Translations under genes and position numbers: made by a program
Source: Methylomarinum sp.
GTDB taxonomy: Bacteria > Pseudomonadota > Gammaproteobacteria > Methylococcales > Methylomonadaceae
Length of the DNA: 13,373 nucleotides
Assembly (NCBI GenBank): GCA_013139755.1
Contig: WTAG01000051.1
Span: 1-13,373, forward strand
Reading direction: 5' to 3'
In this document: piece after piece, positions 1 through 7,883 of the stretch
Layout of the letters: the number at the start of each line of letters is the position of its first letter
How positions within the stretch are numbered: the stretch's first letter is position 1
The notes under the pieces: generated by a model
Database searches by the model: none
The model's input: the letters and a program-made list of their open reading frames with translations, nothing else
Told to the model about the DNA's origin: nothing

Positions 1-20
1 TACCAATCCCCCTAAATAAA

Positions 21-1172
21 TTATTTAGTAACTACATTTTTCAAAGCTTCTAAATATTTATACTCATTACGCACATCAGGTTCTAAATATGCACCCTCTG
101 CCCACTCATTCCAGGCATTTATAAAAATAAAATCTTCAGGAAGCTTACGTTTCGGCATAGATTTAACTAACTCTGACAGCCAATATTCAAATCGTTCAGG
201 TGTTGCCCCCTGAAAAATAGTCGCTCGATTTTTATATCGTGCAGTATTATCCCAATCAACAAAAGCCCCTGGATAAGTAGTTAATCCTGATTCATTGCGA
301 ACTTTGACTATTTCACTCCACACTTTGTCATACTCATAAAAGGTTAATTTTTGTTGCTGTGAAACTTTTTGTAATAAAAATCTAATTTTATGCAGAGGCA
401 TTTGAATATAGTCAGGCAACCCTCTGATAAATTTCATTAATTCAGAATGTCGTAAAAGTGATTTATCAAAACCAGGCGAATAAATTGCTTCAAAAGGTTG
501 AAATTGGAATACAGCATCAAAGCCTTTAAGATAATCTTGAGTAGAAAACTCATGCGGCTTTTGCACAATAAAATAAAGTCCTTTTAATCCATGCTCTGTA
601 GCTTTTTTACGCCAAAAATTCAACATATTTTCAAGTTGATGAATTTTATGCGGGCGATAAATAATAAAAACAGGTTTGCCATCAATTTTTATTGCCCGCT
701 CATCAGTCCAAGCTTTAATTAAGTAATTAAAATGCAATTCCCATCTCTCTTTTTCAGGGGGGTGAGTTTGTTTGATTAAAATATGGTGATCTTTACCATC
801 CCAGCGTTTTGACCAGGTTTCATTTGCCCATGACAAACAGAAAGGAAAATCTAAGGTTTTATTCTCAAGCATTAAGTTAGTCGGTGTTTCCAATAACTGC
901 TTACCATCAAACCAATAATGATAATGACAAAAACCATAAACACCATACTCTTTAGCCATGTCAATTTGCTTAGATAAAGTTTCCATATCGGATTGATCAT
1001 AAAACCCTTTCAGTGGCACTCTAGGTTGATGATGCCCATCAAATTGGGCTTTTGCACTCTTAACATTATTCCAGTCAGTAAAACCCTCACCCCACCATTT
1101 ATCATTTTCTGGAATTGAATGGAGTTGGGTGAAGTACATCGCTATAAGCTTTACTATAGTATTTTGGCTCAA
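21..1172 (-). CDS. WbsX-family putative glycosyltransferase
   Basis: The protein (383 aa with the chosen start) matches the WbsX-like family found in O-antigen and capsule clusters. This is seen in the early segment YFTQLHSIPENDKWWGEGF (about residues 13-31), the following TDWNNVK, the GFCHYHYWFDGK block (about 80-91), the SWANETW segment and the late INAWNEWAEGAYLEP block (about 352-366). Such proteins are presumed cytoplasmic glycosyltransferases or glycosidase-fold enzymes acting on repeat-unit assembly; the donor and acceptor cannot be read from sequence. The start is a TTG (1172-1170) with an AGAGGA Shine-Dalgarno 6 nt upstream. The next in-frame ATG would remove the first beta strand (KLIAMYF), so TTG is preferred. 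It is the last gene of the run, 65 bp after the acyltransferase, and its stop codon lies 20 bp from the window edge. Family assignment is firm; enzymatic role is inferred. Confidence 0.88.
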   Translation of the reverse strand: MSQNTIVKLIAMYFTQLHSIPENDKWWGEGFTDWNNVKSAKAQFDGHHQPRVPLKGFYDQSDMETLSKQIDMAKEYGVYGFCHYHYWFDGKQLLETPTNLMLENKTLDFPFCLSWANETWSKRWDGKDHHILIKQTHPPEKERWELHFNYLIKAWTDERAIKIDGKPVFIIYRPHKIHQLENMLNFWRKKATEHGLKGLYFIVQKPHEFSTQDYLKGFDAVFQFQPFEAIYSPGFDKSLLRHSELMKFIRGLPDYIQMPLHKIRFLLQKVSQQQKLTFYEYDKVWSEIVKVRNESGLTTYPGAFVDWDNTARYKNRATIFQGATPERFEYWLSELVKSMPKRKLPEDFIFINAWNEWAEGAYLEPDVRNEYKYLEALKNVVTK

Positions 1173-1178
1173 AAATTA

Positions 1179-1184
1179 TCCTCT
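1179..1184 (-). promoter_or_regulatory. Shine-Dalgarno deciding a TTG start
   Basis: AGAGGA on the minus strand lies 6 nt before the TTG at 1172-1170. It supports TTG initiation of the WbsX-family gene rather than the internal ATG 12 codons further in, which has no comparable site and would truncate the fold. Confidence 0.6.
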
Positions 1185-1237
1185 TATACAGATTTTCTTT
1201 AATTCTAATTAAAGCACTTAAAAATATTCATAGTAAT

Positions 1238-1822
1238 TCACACATCAAATTTCTTTTTCAATTTTGCTGGTGCTCCAGCAATTAATGAATTAGCAAGAAA
1301 TTTTCCTTTTAAAACACTATTAGCACCAATAACACAGTTATCTCCAATTTCTGATCCAGCTAATAAAATAGCACCATCACCTATCCAGCAATTTTTTCCA
1401 ATAATAATATCACTTTCATCAGCTAAAGGGCGCAATGCTGGTAATACATTTTTTTCATATTCCCACTTTATTTTATTTTTGTAATTGCCGTGGCTATGGT
1501 CGCCTATATAGACTTTACTACCAATCAGTGTTCCTGCTCCAATAAAGATATGTTTGATAGCACTAATATGTACAAAATCAGCTATGGTGACATTATCAGA
1601 AATATGTATCACAGGAGAAAAAGACTGGTTATGATAATAATCTACAGATTCAATCCAACAAAAATCACCAATCCTTATCTTTGACCCAGTATAAATCCCA
1701 TTACCTTGGACTTTGCAATGAGTGCCTACCGAACTAAAGCTTACACCACTTAAAAAATAACAAAGAACTGCGCGTAACCTTCTAATTATTGAATTTATAA
1801 CAATAAAATATTGGTACCTCAT
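1238..1822 (-). CDS. Left-handed beta-helix acyltransferase (WbbJ/WcaF-like)
   Basis: This 194-residue protein has the hexapeptide-repeat pattern of the left-handed beta-helix acetyltransferases: IRIGDF (about 49-54), VTIADF, HIFIGAGTLIG (91-101), then after a loop IIIGKNCWIGDGAILL, SEIGDNCVIGANSVLKG and the closing AGAPAKLKKKF (about 182-192). The block VYIGDHSHGNY (about 104-114) contains the conserved histidines (H109, H111) expected at the active site of acetyl-CoA-dependent O-acetyltransferases. The N-terminal 25 residues are basic and hydrophobic, which may anchor it at the membrane. The start ATG at 1822 has a good AAGGAA Shine-Dalgarno 7 nt upstream. It probably O-acetylates a sugar of the repeat unit. 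It is separated from the upstream gene by 127 bp, the largest gap in this half of the cluster. Substrate unknown. Confidence 0.85.
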   Translation of the reverse strand: MRYQYFIVINSIIRRLRAVLCYFLSGVSFSSVGTHCKVQGNGIYTGSKIRIGDFCWIESVDYYHNQSFSPVIHISDNVTIADFVHISAIKHIFIGAGTLIGSKVYIGDHSHGNYKNKIKWEYEKNVLPALRPLADESDIIIGKNCWIGDGAILLAGSEIGDNCVIGANSVLKGKFLANSLIAGAPAKLKKKFDV

Positions 1823-1949
1823 AATTAAATTCCTTATATAAGTTTGTAAATCACTCTATGAAATAAATATTTCATTAAACTATCTAAAACAAACAAGCAT
1901 AAGTTTATACAGTCAATGCTATGTAAATTAATTGCAAAAAAAATTATTT

Positions 1950-3506
1950 TTAATTAAAATTACTTGTTTTATAGCCAGATATTGAATCTTTAATCTTCTT
2001 TGTTAAAGTCCAAAAAACTTTACTTTTTTTGAAATAAAGGACAATAAAGAAAGATTTAATAAAATTAAAAAAATCATATCTTATATAAATTCTATTTAAT
2101 GTTAGAACTTTAATATAATGATAATCATGCAAAAAATTATTTTCGGCATAAAAATATAAATCCGTAAATTTTTTAATATCAATGTCAATGTCAATGTCAA
2201 CTATAGAATTAATATTTACAGGCTTAGTAATTAATTTTTTTCTTAGTTCTTCAGCAAAGTATTCTGGAGATGGGGTGAGCTTTGGATAATTGATTACTTT
2301 TTTATCTCGATAATTTTTATCTGCTATCAAATGGTTTACTTCTAGATGGAACTCTTCAATATCAGTATATGTGAATTTAACATTAAAACCTGGATTAAAT
2401 ATTCCTTCAGAATAATTACAATAAATATGTTTATCTGAGTAACCTATTAATGGTTTATTATTTGCCACAGCATATTGACTCATTAGTCCTCCAATAATTG
2501 GAAAGGTATTAAGATAAATATCGCAATGCTTAAAAACTTCACTAATATCCTTTCTGTTACCAATAAGTAAAACTCTATCTACAATATTGTTGGATTTTAA
2601 AAAATATTCAATTGGTTTACTATTCCCGCTACCTGCCAATAAAATTATACAGCTAGGATTATCAAAAACAATTTTCTTTAATATATTAAAAAAAACATTG
2701 TTTTCTCCATACATTTTATAATATGAACCACCCGTAAAAACAATTGTTTTTCCATTTGAAATTTCAGGAAACCCTTGAAATGGGTAGGTTGACAGAATTG
2801 GATAATAAGATTGTATTATTATCTTCTCTTGACTTATCCCTCTATACTTAGTTGAAATTACGTAACCATATTCTCTGAACCCAATAAAATAATCCGAGCA
2901 ACCCTTTCCAAGCCAAAAAGCATGATCAGTTATATCTATTAAATATCTAGTCACATTTATCAATGAATTCCAAACAATAATAGATAAAACGCTCCAAGGA
3001 GCTAAATGTAAAAATGCTTTTTCAGGCCTGTATTGTGATATTTTTTCAAGAATATGTGTAGCTTTCTCTATGTCACTAGATATATTTGGAACGATATACA
3101 CCTCAGCATGTTTTATTTTACTTAATTCGTATAAAATTTCTTGGGCATATATTTCATTTTTTTTATTTTCCATTATATATAGAAAATCTACATCCCATTC
3201 TTTCAATGCCAAAAGATACTGTTGAGTTAATCCTCTATTATCTAAACCAAAATAATCATAAAAAATATACCTGTTTTTTATCGGTTTAACCATATATGAG
3301 CTTAGCGATTTACTGGCTATATCCTGAAGCATACATTCTAATTCATCATCTACATACCTAAAATTTAAGTGATAAGCAAGCCTTGCAGCAGTTTCAATCA
3401 ATCTTAAAGCATCAGGATATCTTTTTTTTCTTGCAGCATTTATTGCTAAACTTTTTATATGCTTGTAATCTTTAGTTACATATTTATATGTAATTTTATC
3501 AATCAT
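1950..3506 (-). CDS. Putative GT-B-fold glycosyltransferase
   Basis: This 518-residue protein is not clearly of one named family. The N-terminal 65 residues are helical and resemble a TPR-like segment (ARKKRYPDALRLIETAARLA, about 25-44). A Rossmann-like half follows (IFYDYFGLDNRGL, 81-93). The C-terminal half has GT-B hallmarks: TIVFTGGSYYKMYG (254-267), IILLAGSGN (287-295), RVLLIGNR (311-318) and CDIYLNTFPIIGGLMSQYAV (328-347), where the Pro/Gly-rich loop and helix normally bind the nucleotide-sugar phosphates. A DI-repeat at 437-444 and a basic-aromatic tail (about 478-506) end the protein. This layout recalls OGT-like or family-1/4-like bacterial transferases, but donor and acceptor are unknown. 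ATG at 3506 lies 10 bp after the wzx stop, so it is co-transcribed. Transferase role is likely; specificity cannot be stated. Confidence 0.7.
   Translation of the reverse strand: MIDKITYKYVTKDYKHIKSLAINAARKKRYPDALRLIETAARLAYHLNFRYVDDELECMLQDIASKSLSSYMVKPIKNRYIFYDYFGLDNRGLTQQYLLALKEWDVDFLYIMENKKNEIYAQEILYELSKIKHAEVYIVPNISSDIEKATHILEKISQYRPEKAFLHLAPWSVLSIIVWNSLINVTRYLIDITDHAFWLGKGCSDYFIGFREYGYVISTKYRGISQEKIIIQSYYPILSTYPFQGFPEISNGKTIVFTGGSYYKMYGENNVFFNILKKIVFDNPSCIILLAGSGNSKPIEYFLKSNNIVDRVLLIGNRKDISEVFKHCDIYLNTFPIIGGLMSQYAVANNKPLIGYSDKHIYCNYSEGIFNPGFNVKFTYTDIEEFHLEVNHLIADKNYRDKKVINYPKLTPSPEYFAEELRKKLITKPVNINSIVDIDIDIDIKKFTDLYFYAENNFLHDYHYIKVLTLNRIYIRYDFFNFIKSFFIVLYFKKSKVFWTLTKKIKDSISGYKTSNFN
2175..2198 (-). 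repeat. Hexanucleotide tandem repeat inside a glycosyltransferase gene
   Basis: Three perfect AATGTC units (plus-strand reading, 2181-2198) are preceded by a one-mismatch unit AATATC. On the coding strand they encode the DIDIDIDI run at residues 437-444. Because the unit is 6 bp, slippage would change the number of Asp-Ile pairs without breaking the frame. Confidence 0.75.
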
Positions 3507-3516
3507 TTTCTTGACA

Positions 3517-4941
3517 CTAAACTAAAGGAGAAATAAATTTCCATAAACTTGCAAAAAAAATATTTCTAAAAAAATAAATACCTACAATTAGAATTGCTGC
3601 AAATATCCCGCATTCAATTATTATCATAAAAAAAGGCTCAACAGAATATAGTAACCCAATCCACCATGTAGCTCCACCACTACCTGCACAAAGAATTATC
3701 GAAGGAAGCAAATCAAAAGCTTGCATTCGCCATCGATAACCAATCAATCTTACGCTATACCAAACATTAATAAAATAAGATATAACGGCCGTTGCAACAA
3801 CGCTCCACGCGAGTACATTAATGCCATAGCGAAAAATGACGGCAACAACGATCACTCCGTAAATCATTTTAATCATTTCAATTTTAAAATTCAGATGGGC
3901 ATAACCAAGTGCTTGTAGCGTTGAAAGATTAAGCGAGCTAATTGGCGTAATAACAGCGGCACAACATAGAATGCGTAAAAAAGGAATAATCGGTTCCCAT
4001 TTTTCCGTTAATAATAACGGTATCAAAGAATCAGCAATAATTATTAATAATGTCAACCCACTTGCAGAAAGAAATATAGTACTTCTTATAATTTCTCTAA
4101 CACTTTTAAGTAATAATTCTTTATCATCTTGATGCTTTGAAAAATAAGGAAAAGTGACTCTTTGAACTATACCAATAAGTATACTAACGGGTATCATGCG
4201 TAAGCTATTTGCTCTATTATAATAGCCTAAATTTTCAACTGAATAGACCTTACCTATAATCACTGAATACATGTTTTGATAAACCACACCAATCATTTGT
4301 GCGCCAAGAATATTTACGCTATACCCAAACATGGATCTAATATTTTGTAATCGAACTCGTCCTCTTGGTCGCCAAGGACTTAATGACCAAAACAACAGCA
4401 GTCGTATAAATACGGCAGTGATGCTCTGCCCTAACAAACTCCACACACCAAAACCAGAGTAGGCCATTAATATTCCAGCACCCCCTGAAATAATGGTACT
4501 CACAGTAGTGATGGCTGCAATTCTTTTAAATTGCATATTTCGTTGCAAAAGTGATTGTTGCACAATGACAAGCGAAGAAATCACAACTATCAGAGCATTA
4601 ACTGTTAGTAAAGGAATAAGAATAGGTTGGTTATAAAATTGTGCAACTAACGGTGCAATTAAGTACAACAAAATAGCTAAAATTAACCCTGCTATAATAT
4701 TGAGAGCAAAAACACTGGTCTCATCATCTAATGATAACGTTTTTCTCTGAATTAATGCTGATGAAAAACCAGAGTCAGCAAATAAGTTAGCTAGCCCTAC
4801 AAATAATGCCATCATACCGATCAAGCCAAAATCAGCAGGCTCTAAGAGTCGAGCCAACACGAAAAATATAATAATATTTGATAGTTGAAAACCTATTTGT
4901 TCAACTGCTGACCAGAAGAAACTCCGCCGAATAATTGACAT
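3517..4941 (-). CDS. wzx: Wzx-type polysaccharide flippase (MOP superfamily)
   Basis: This 474-residue, strongly hydrophobic protein has many predicted membrane helices spread along its whole length, as expected for the 12-14-helix MATE/MOP-fold O-antigen flippases. The N-terminus has the family pattern RRSFFWSAVEQIGFQLSN followed by LARLLEPADFGLIGM (about 29-43). The second signature block is GYYNRANSLRMIPVSI (about 240-255), typical of the AmsL/WzxC branch. It should move undecaprenyl-diphosphate-linked repeat units across the inner membrane. The ATG overlaps the stop of the HAD gene by one base (TAATG arrangement), indicating translational coupling. The presence of a Wzx argues for a Wzx/Wzy-type pathway, although no polymerase (Wzy) is visible in this window. 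Function at family level is confident; substrate specificity is unknown. Confidence 0.93.
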   Translation of the reverse strand: MSIIRRSFFWSAVEQIGFQLSNIIIFFVLARLLEPADFGLIGMMALFVGLANLFADSGFSSALIQRKTLSLDDETSVFALNIIAGLILAILLYLIAPLVAQFYNQPILIPLLTVNALIVVISSLVIVQQSLLQRNMQFKRIAAITTVSTIISGGAGILMAYSGFGVWSLLGQSITAVFIRLLLFWSLSPWRPRGRVRLQNIRSMFGYSVNILGAQMIGVVYQNMYSVIIGKVYSVENLGYYNRANSLRMIPVSILIGIVQRVTFPYFSKHQDDKELLLKSVREIIRSTIFLSASGLTLLIIIADSLIPLLLTEKWEPIIPFLRILCCAAVITPISSLNLSTLQALGYAHLNFKIEMIKMIYGVIVVAVIFRYGINVLAWSVVATAVISYFINVWYSVRLIGYRWRMQAFDLLPSIILCAGSGGATWWIGLLYSVEPFFMIIIECGIFAAILIVGIYFFRNIFFASLWKFISPLV

Positions 4942-5564
4942 TAAAATTTTATAATAAAATCACTTAAATGTTCAAGGGCAGGATTATTATAAGCAACGAA
5001 CTTAATATTATTATTTTTTGCTGCTTCATAATCATTATATGAATCTCCAATCAATACACATTGAGATTTATTATATTGATTACTTTCAATTAACATTTTA
5101 ACTAAATCTATCTTTGCTCTAGGAGACCCATAAATACTTTTAAAAAAATTTTTGAGCCCCAGCTTATTACAAAGATAACGTAATTCCTCTTGGTCAGATC
5201 CAGATACAATATGCATCATTATTGTATGGTGAAATTTTCTAATATTTTCATTCGTTTCTTTTATTAAAAGGTCTTTATTATTTAAATGCTTACGCATTAT
5301 ATCTGAATACTTGGTTGCATATTCTTGAACCTCCCTTTCACTGACAGGCTCTTTACGGATATTTTCGAAAAAAAACCTAAACTTCACATACCTAGAAAGA
5401 CCTCCATTTTTTTGATGGAACGTCATTAATTCGGCGACTTGGTCTACAGGGAATTCTTTTAAAACCTCAGTGAAACCATAATCTCGAACAGAGTTTGAAT
5501 TAAGCAATACTCCATCAAAGTCCCATAAAATTACTTTAATTTCACTTTCTAATATTTTTTTCAT
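4941..5564 (-). CDS. HAD-superfamily phosphatase
   Basis: All HAD motifs are present in this 207-residue protein. Motif I is WDFDGVLL with nucleophile D15 and acid D17, motif II is HIVSGSDQEEL (about 118-128), the motif III lysine lies in SPRAKIDLV, and motif IV is VLIGDSYNDYEAA. The helical cap between motifs I and II fits the phosphoglycolate-phosphatase-like subgroup. It probably dephosphorylates a small sugar phosphate. Its gene overlaps the upstream cytidylyltransferase gene by 23 bp and touches wzx downstream, so it belongs to a coupled cassette. By analogy with KdsC or KDN-9-phosphate phosphatase, the likely substrate is a ulosonic acid phosphate made by the neighbouring aldolase (inference). 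It could instead act on another sugar phosphate of the cluster. ATG at 5564 has only a weak Shine-Dalgarno, consistent with coupling. Confidence 0.88.
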   Translation of the reverse strand: MKKILESEIKVILWDFDGVLLNSNSVRDYGFTEVLKEFPVDQVAELMTFHQKNGGLSRYVKFRFFFENIRKEPVSEREVQEYATKYSDIMRKHLNNKDLLIKETNENIRKFHHTIMMHIVSGSDQEELRYLCNKLGLKNFFKSIYGSPRAKIDLVKMLIESNQYNKSQCVLIGDSYNDYEAAKNNNIKFVAYNNPALEHLSDFIIKF

Positions 5565-6252
5565 ATATCATTTCAGCCAAAGAAAAATCATCTTCCCAAT
5601 CAATATCAAACGCCTTAATTCCATCCTGTACAAATAATTCTGGCTGCTTACCAATTCGGTCAGATTGATCAATATATACATTTCTACTAGCAATAAAAAT
5701 CGCATTATCAATCTCATACAACTCTGCAAGATCTTGCGTCTGAGGCCATTTTTGTGGCGTTGCCCTGTTAACTAAATCATTCTTTTCTTTACTCCACAAA
5801 AATTCTTTGTACCTTTTTACACTCATCAAGCTATCATAACCATTCCTGATAGCTTGGAAATAAAATCTAATTGCTTTTTCATAATCTTCCGCTTCAAAAA
5901 AGGGAGAAGTAACATGAGTCCATAAAATATGTTCGGTATCACATATGCTAGGAACATACTTAACCAAATCCGTTAGATTTGTAGTATTTTCACTTAAATG
6001 ATCAGGTCGGTTAACTATTCGGAGCTTAGAACATGTCTTACTAAACATTTCCCCTATTGCAAGGCTTTCATCATCGTTTGAGGATAAAACGATTTCACTA
6101 ACACAGGAAATATCCCTTAATTGCCGTAATTTTAACTCTAATAATCCGCTTTCAAAACAAGCGAATTTTCTAGTATTTTTATTTTTAACTCTTTGACTAC
6201 CTTTTCTAGTAGGCAGAAAAACAGCTAAATTTTCTTTTTCATAACGATGCAT
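5542..6252 (-). CDS. CMP-acylneuraminate synthetase-like cytidylyltransferase
   Basis: This 236-residue protein matches the NeuA/KdsB-type CTP:sugar-acid cytidylyltransferases. The N-terminal nucleotide-binding loop LPTRKGSQRVKNKN is at 13-26, followed by IVLSSNDDESLAIG (about 54-67). The sugar-binding region includes WTHVTSPF (about 111-118). The C-terminal metal-binding block KAFDIDWEDDFSLAEMI matches the usual IDID..DF..AE signature. It would activate a 2-keto-3-deoxy sugar acid as its CMP derivative in the cytoplasm. Sialic, legionaminic, pseudaminic and other ulosonic acids are all possible; no NeuB-type synthase or NeuC-type epimerase is present here, which argues against ordinary sialic acid made from this locus alone. 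The gene overlaps the aldolase gene by 14 bp upstream and the HAD gene by 23 bp downstream, a strong sign that the three act in one pathway. Confidence 0.87.
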   Translation of the reverse strand: MHRYEKENLAVFLPTRKGSQRVKNKNTRKFACFESGLLELKLRQLRDISCVSEIVLSSNDDESLAIGEMFSKTCSKLRIVNRPDHLSENTTNLTDLVKYVPSICDTEHILWTHVTSPFFEAEDYEKAIRFYFQAIRNGYDSLMSVKRYKEFLWSKEKNDLVNRATPQKWPQTQDLAELYEIDNAIFIASRNVYIDQSDRIGKQPELFVQDGIKAFDIDWEDDFSLAEMIYEKNIRK

Positions 6253-7768
6253 ATACGGACGATCTTGGAAGTTCTGAATATATTGATGGTGTTAATGAAA
6301 AGTACTTTATATTTCTTTCTTTTAATTGCAAAAACAAAGCATCATTTTCATTGAATAGTTCCAGCTCATTTTGCGTAACTGAATCATAATAACCATCGTA
6401 ACCTATAAAATAGATTTCATTACCCCCTAAATCTAAAGCTACCTGAATTGCTAAAGCGGTTACCGAGTCTTTAAATTTTTCAGTAAAACCAATTCGTTTC
6501 AGTTGATATGCTTTTCCATGAAATATTCTAGGGATATATGTTCCCATAGTTCGTGGATAAGGCGGTAACACAGCGATTCTATTACTTAATTCCATTTCTT
6601 CAAAAACCCCCTCCAACCGCTGGCCTTCATTGCCAGCAAGGCAATGTATTTGACTATTTTCAATGAACTGGTATGGCTTAGCATTTTTTGAACTGACATG
6701 GATGACAGCTATATCAGTTTGTTTTGATAAGAAATCTATAATAGCTCTAGAATGAACCGTACCTGAAGGCCCCCCACCAATGATTAAAACTTTTTTTACC
6801 GTTTTTTTAGGCTGGAAGTCAGTTAGTGTAAGATTATCTTTAATACCATTGGATTGATTCGTAAGTGCTCTTAAAATACTGTTAAATGAATAAAACCTTT
6901 TTCCCACCCAATCCATTATATCCTTAGGGGGTAATGAATTAGCACCAGATACCATATAAGGAAGATTAGTTCCCCACTGATAAGTTTTTTTTAACTCAGA
7001 AAAACTGTCAACCACTCTACTAAGCTGATTAAAATCAATTTCTAAATTACTTTTTTGATTCATTGCAGTTAAGAGTAACTCTGTTTTAAGGTTGCCTGCA
7101 CCTCTTCCCATGCCTGTAATCGTTGCATCTACAATATCTACACCGCACTCAATAGCCGTCAACGTATTAATAAAAGCAAGCTCTAGGTTATTGTGTCCAT
7201 GAAAACCTATCTTGATATTACTCCTAGACCGAATCATATCAAATATTTTTCTTATATCCTCAGGGTATATTCCACCATAAGAATCAACCATATAAAAATA
7301 ATCTACAACGCCATCTATGTCTTTTATTTGTTTTAAAAATTTATTCTGTGCATCCCATTTAGACATATACATCACATTAAACCCAACTGAAAAACCCATT
7401 CTTTTGATTTTTTCTGCGAGTTTAATGGCACTAGTAAAATTAGCAGGGTTTACTGCGACTCTTACCATATCAACCAAGTATTTAAGTGGTTCTAATAAGC
7501 CAATCTCGTCACCAACTTTTACATCCCGCTCATTTAGCATGATGGCTATTTTTTTATTACTTTTCTTCCGAATTTCTTCCATAATGTACACAGGACAGTA
7601 ATAAAATTTCCCATAATATCCTGGTAAAGACATCGAACGATACCCAATCTCAAGGTAGTCAACCGGCAAGTAATTAAAAGACTCAATATAAGTATTTAAA
7701 AAATCATCACTAAAATCCCAATCTGTATAATACCCACCATCTCTCAGTGAACAGTCTAATATTTGCAT
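6239..7768 (-). CDS. HMGL/DRE-TIM aldolase fused to a GGGPSG Rossmann-like domain
   Basis: The 509-residue protein has two parts. Residues 1-300 are a DRE-TIM metalloaldolase (4-hydroxy-2-oxovalerate aldolase/HMG-CoA lyase-like): LDCSLRDGG (4-12, R9 and D10 catalytic/metal), GFHGHNN with metal ligands H190 and H192, and the GMGRGAGNLKTE loop (219-230). Residues about 325-509 are a second domain starting VLIIGGGPSG (327-336) and carrying TALAIQVALDLGGNEIYFIG (437-456) with D458 just after, then a strand KYFSLTPSIY. This layout resembles DUF115/MptE-like or GT42 sialyltransferase-type folds (inference from motif order). The aldolase half could condense pyruvate with a sugar aldehyde to give a 3-deoxy-2-ulosonic acid. 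The second half could be a transferase or a binding domain. It is the first gene of an overlapping cassette with the cytidylyltransferase and HAD genes. ATG at 7768 follows an AGG-containing site. Confidence 0.8.
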   Translation of the reverse strand: MQILDCSLRDGGYYTDWDFSDDFLNTYIESFNYLPVDYLEIGYRSMSLPGYYGKFYYCPVYIMEEIRKKSNKKIAIMLNERDVKVGDEIGLLEPLKYLVDMVRVAVNPANFTSAIKLAEKIKRMGFSVGFNVMYMSKWDAQNKFLKQIKDIDGVVDYFYMVDSYGGIYPEDIRKIFDMIRSRSNIKIGFHGHNNLELAFINTLTAIECGVDIVDATITGMGRGAGNLKTELLLTAMNQKSNLEIDFNQLSRVVDSFSELKKTYQWGTNLPYMVSGANSLPPKDIMDWVGKRFYSFNSILRALTNQSNGIKDNLTLTDFQPKKTVKKVLIIGGGPSGTVHSRAIIDFLSKQTDIAVIHVSSKNAKPYQFIENSQIHCLAGNEGQRLEGVFEEMELSNRIAVLPPYPRTMGTYIPRIFHGKAYQLKRIGFTEKFKDSVTALAIQVALDLGGNEIYFIGYDGYYDSVTQNELELFNENDALFLQLKERNIKYFSLTPSIYSELPRSSVYASL

Positions 7769-7848
7769 TATAAACTTACCTAAATTAACTTAAAATTTCT
7801 TTACACATACACCCTAAAAACTAAGTAACTCTATATGTTAAGAAAAAC

Positions 7849-7854
7849 ATTATA
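7849..7854 (-). promoter_or_regulatory. Possible -10 element before the aldolase cassette
   Basis: The 115-bp gap between the FkbM gene and the aldolase gene holds a perfect TATAAT on the minus strand, about 80 bp before the aldolase ATG. The best hexamer 17 bp upstream (TAGATG) is a poor -35, so this is a weak candidate for an internal promoter in an AT-rich gap. Confidence 0.25.
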
Positions 7855-7883
7855 AAGTTCTGAAAATCACTCATCTACAATAT

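Noticed and set aside
12..28. Palindrome CTAAATAA-A-TTATTTAG across the last gene's stop codon
   Set aside because: All but two bases are A/T and the spacer is one base, so it is unlikely to form a hairpin terminator; it is probably chance in AT-rich DNA.
1490..1684. Plus-strand open frame antisense to the acyltransferase
   Set aside because: The minus-strand frame encodes clear hexapeptide repeats with active-site histidines; the plus-strand frame has no recognisable features and no ribosome binding site.
1823..1949. Promoter in the 127-bp gap (TTGACT on the minus strand)
   Set aside because: No acceptable -10 hexamer lies 16-18 bp downstream of the TTGACT.
7317..7601. Plus-strand open frame antisense to the aldolase
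   Set aside because: It is a mirror of a conserved metalloaldolase coding region; its hydrophobic look follows from the complementary strand.
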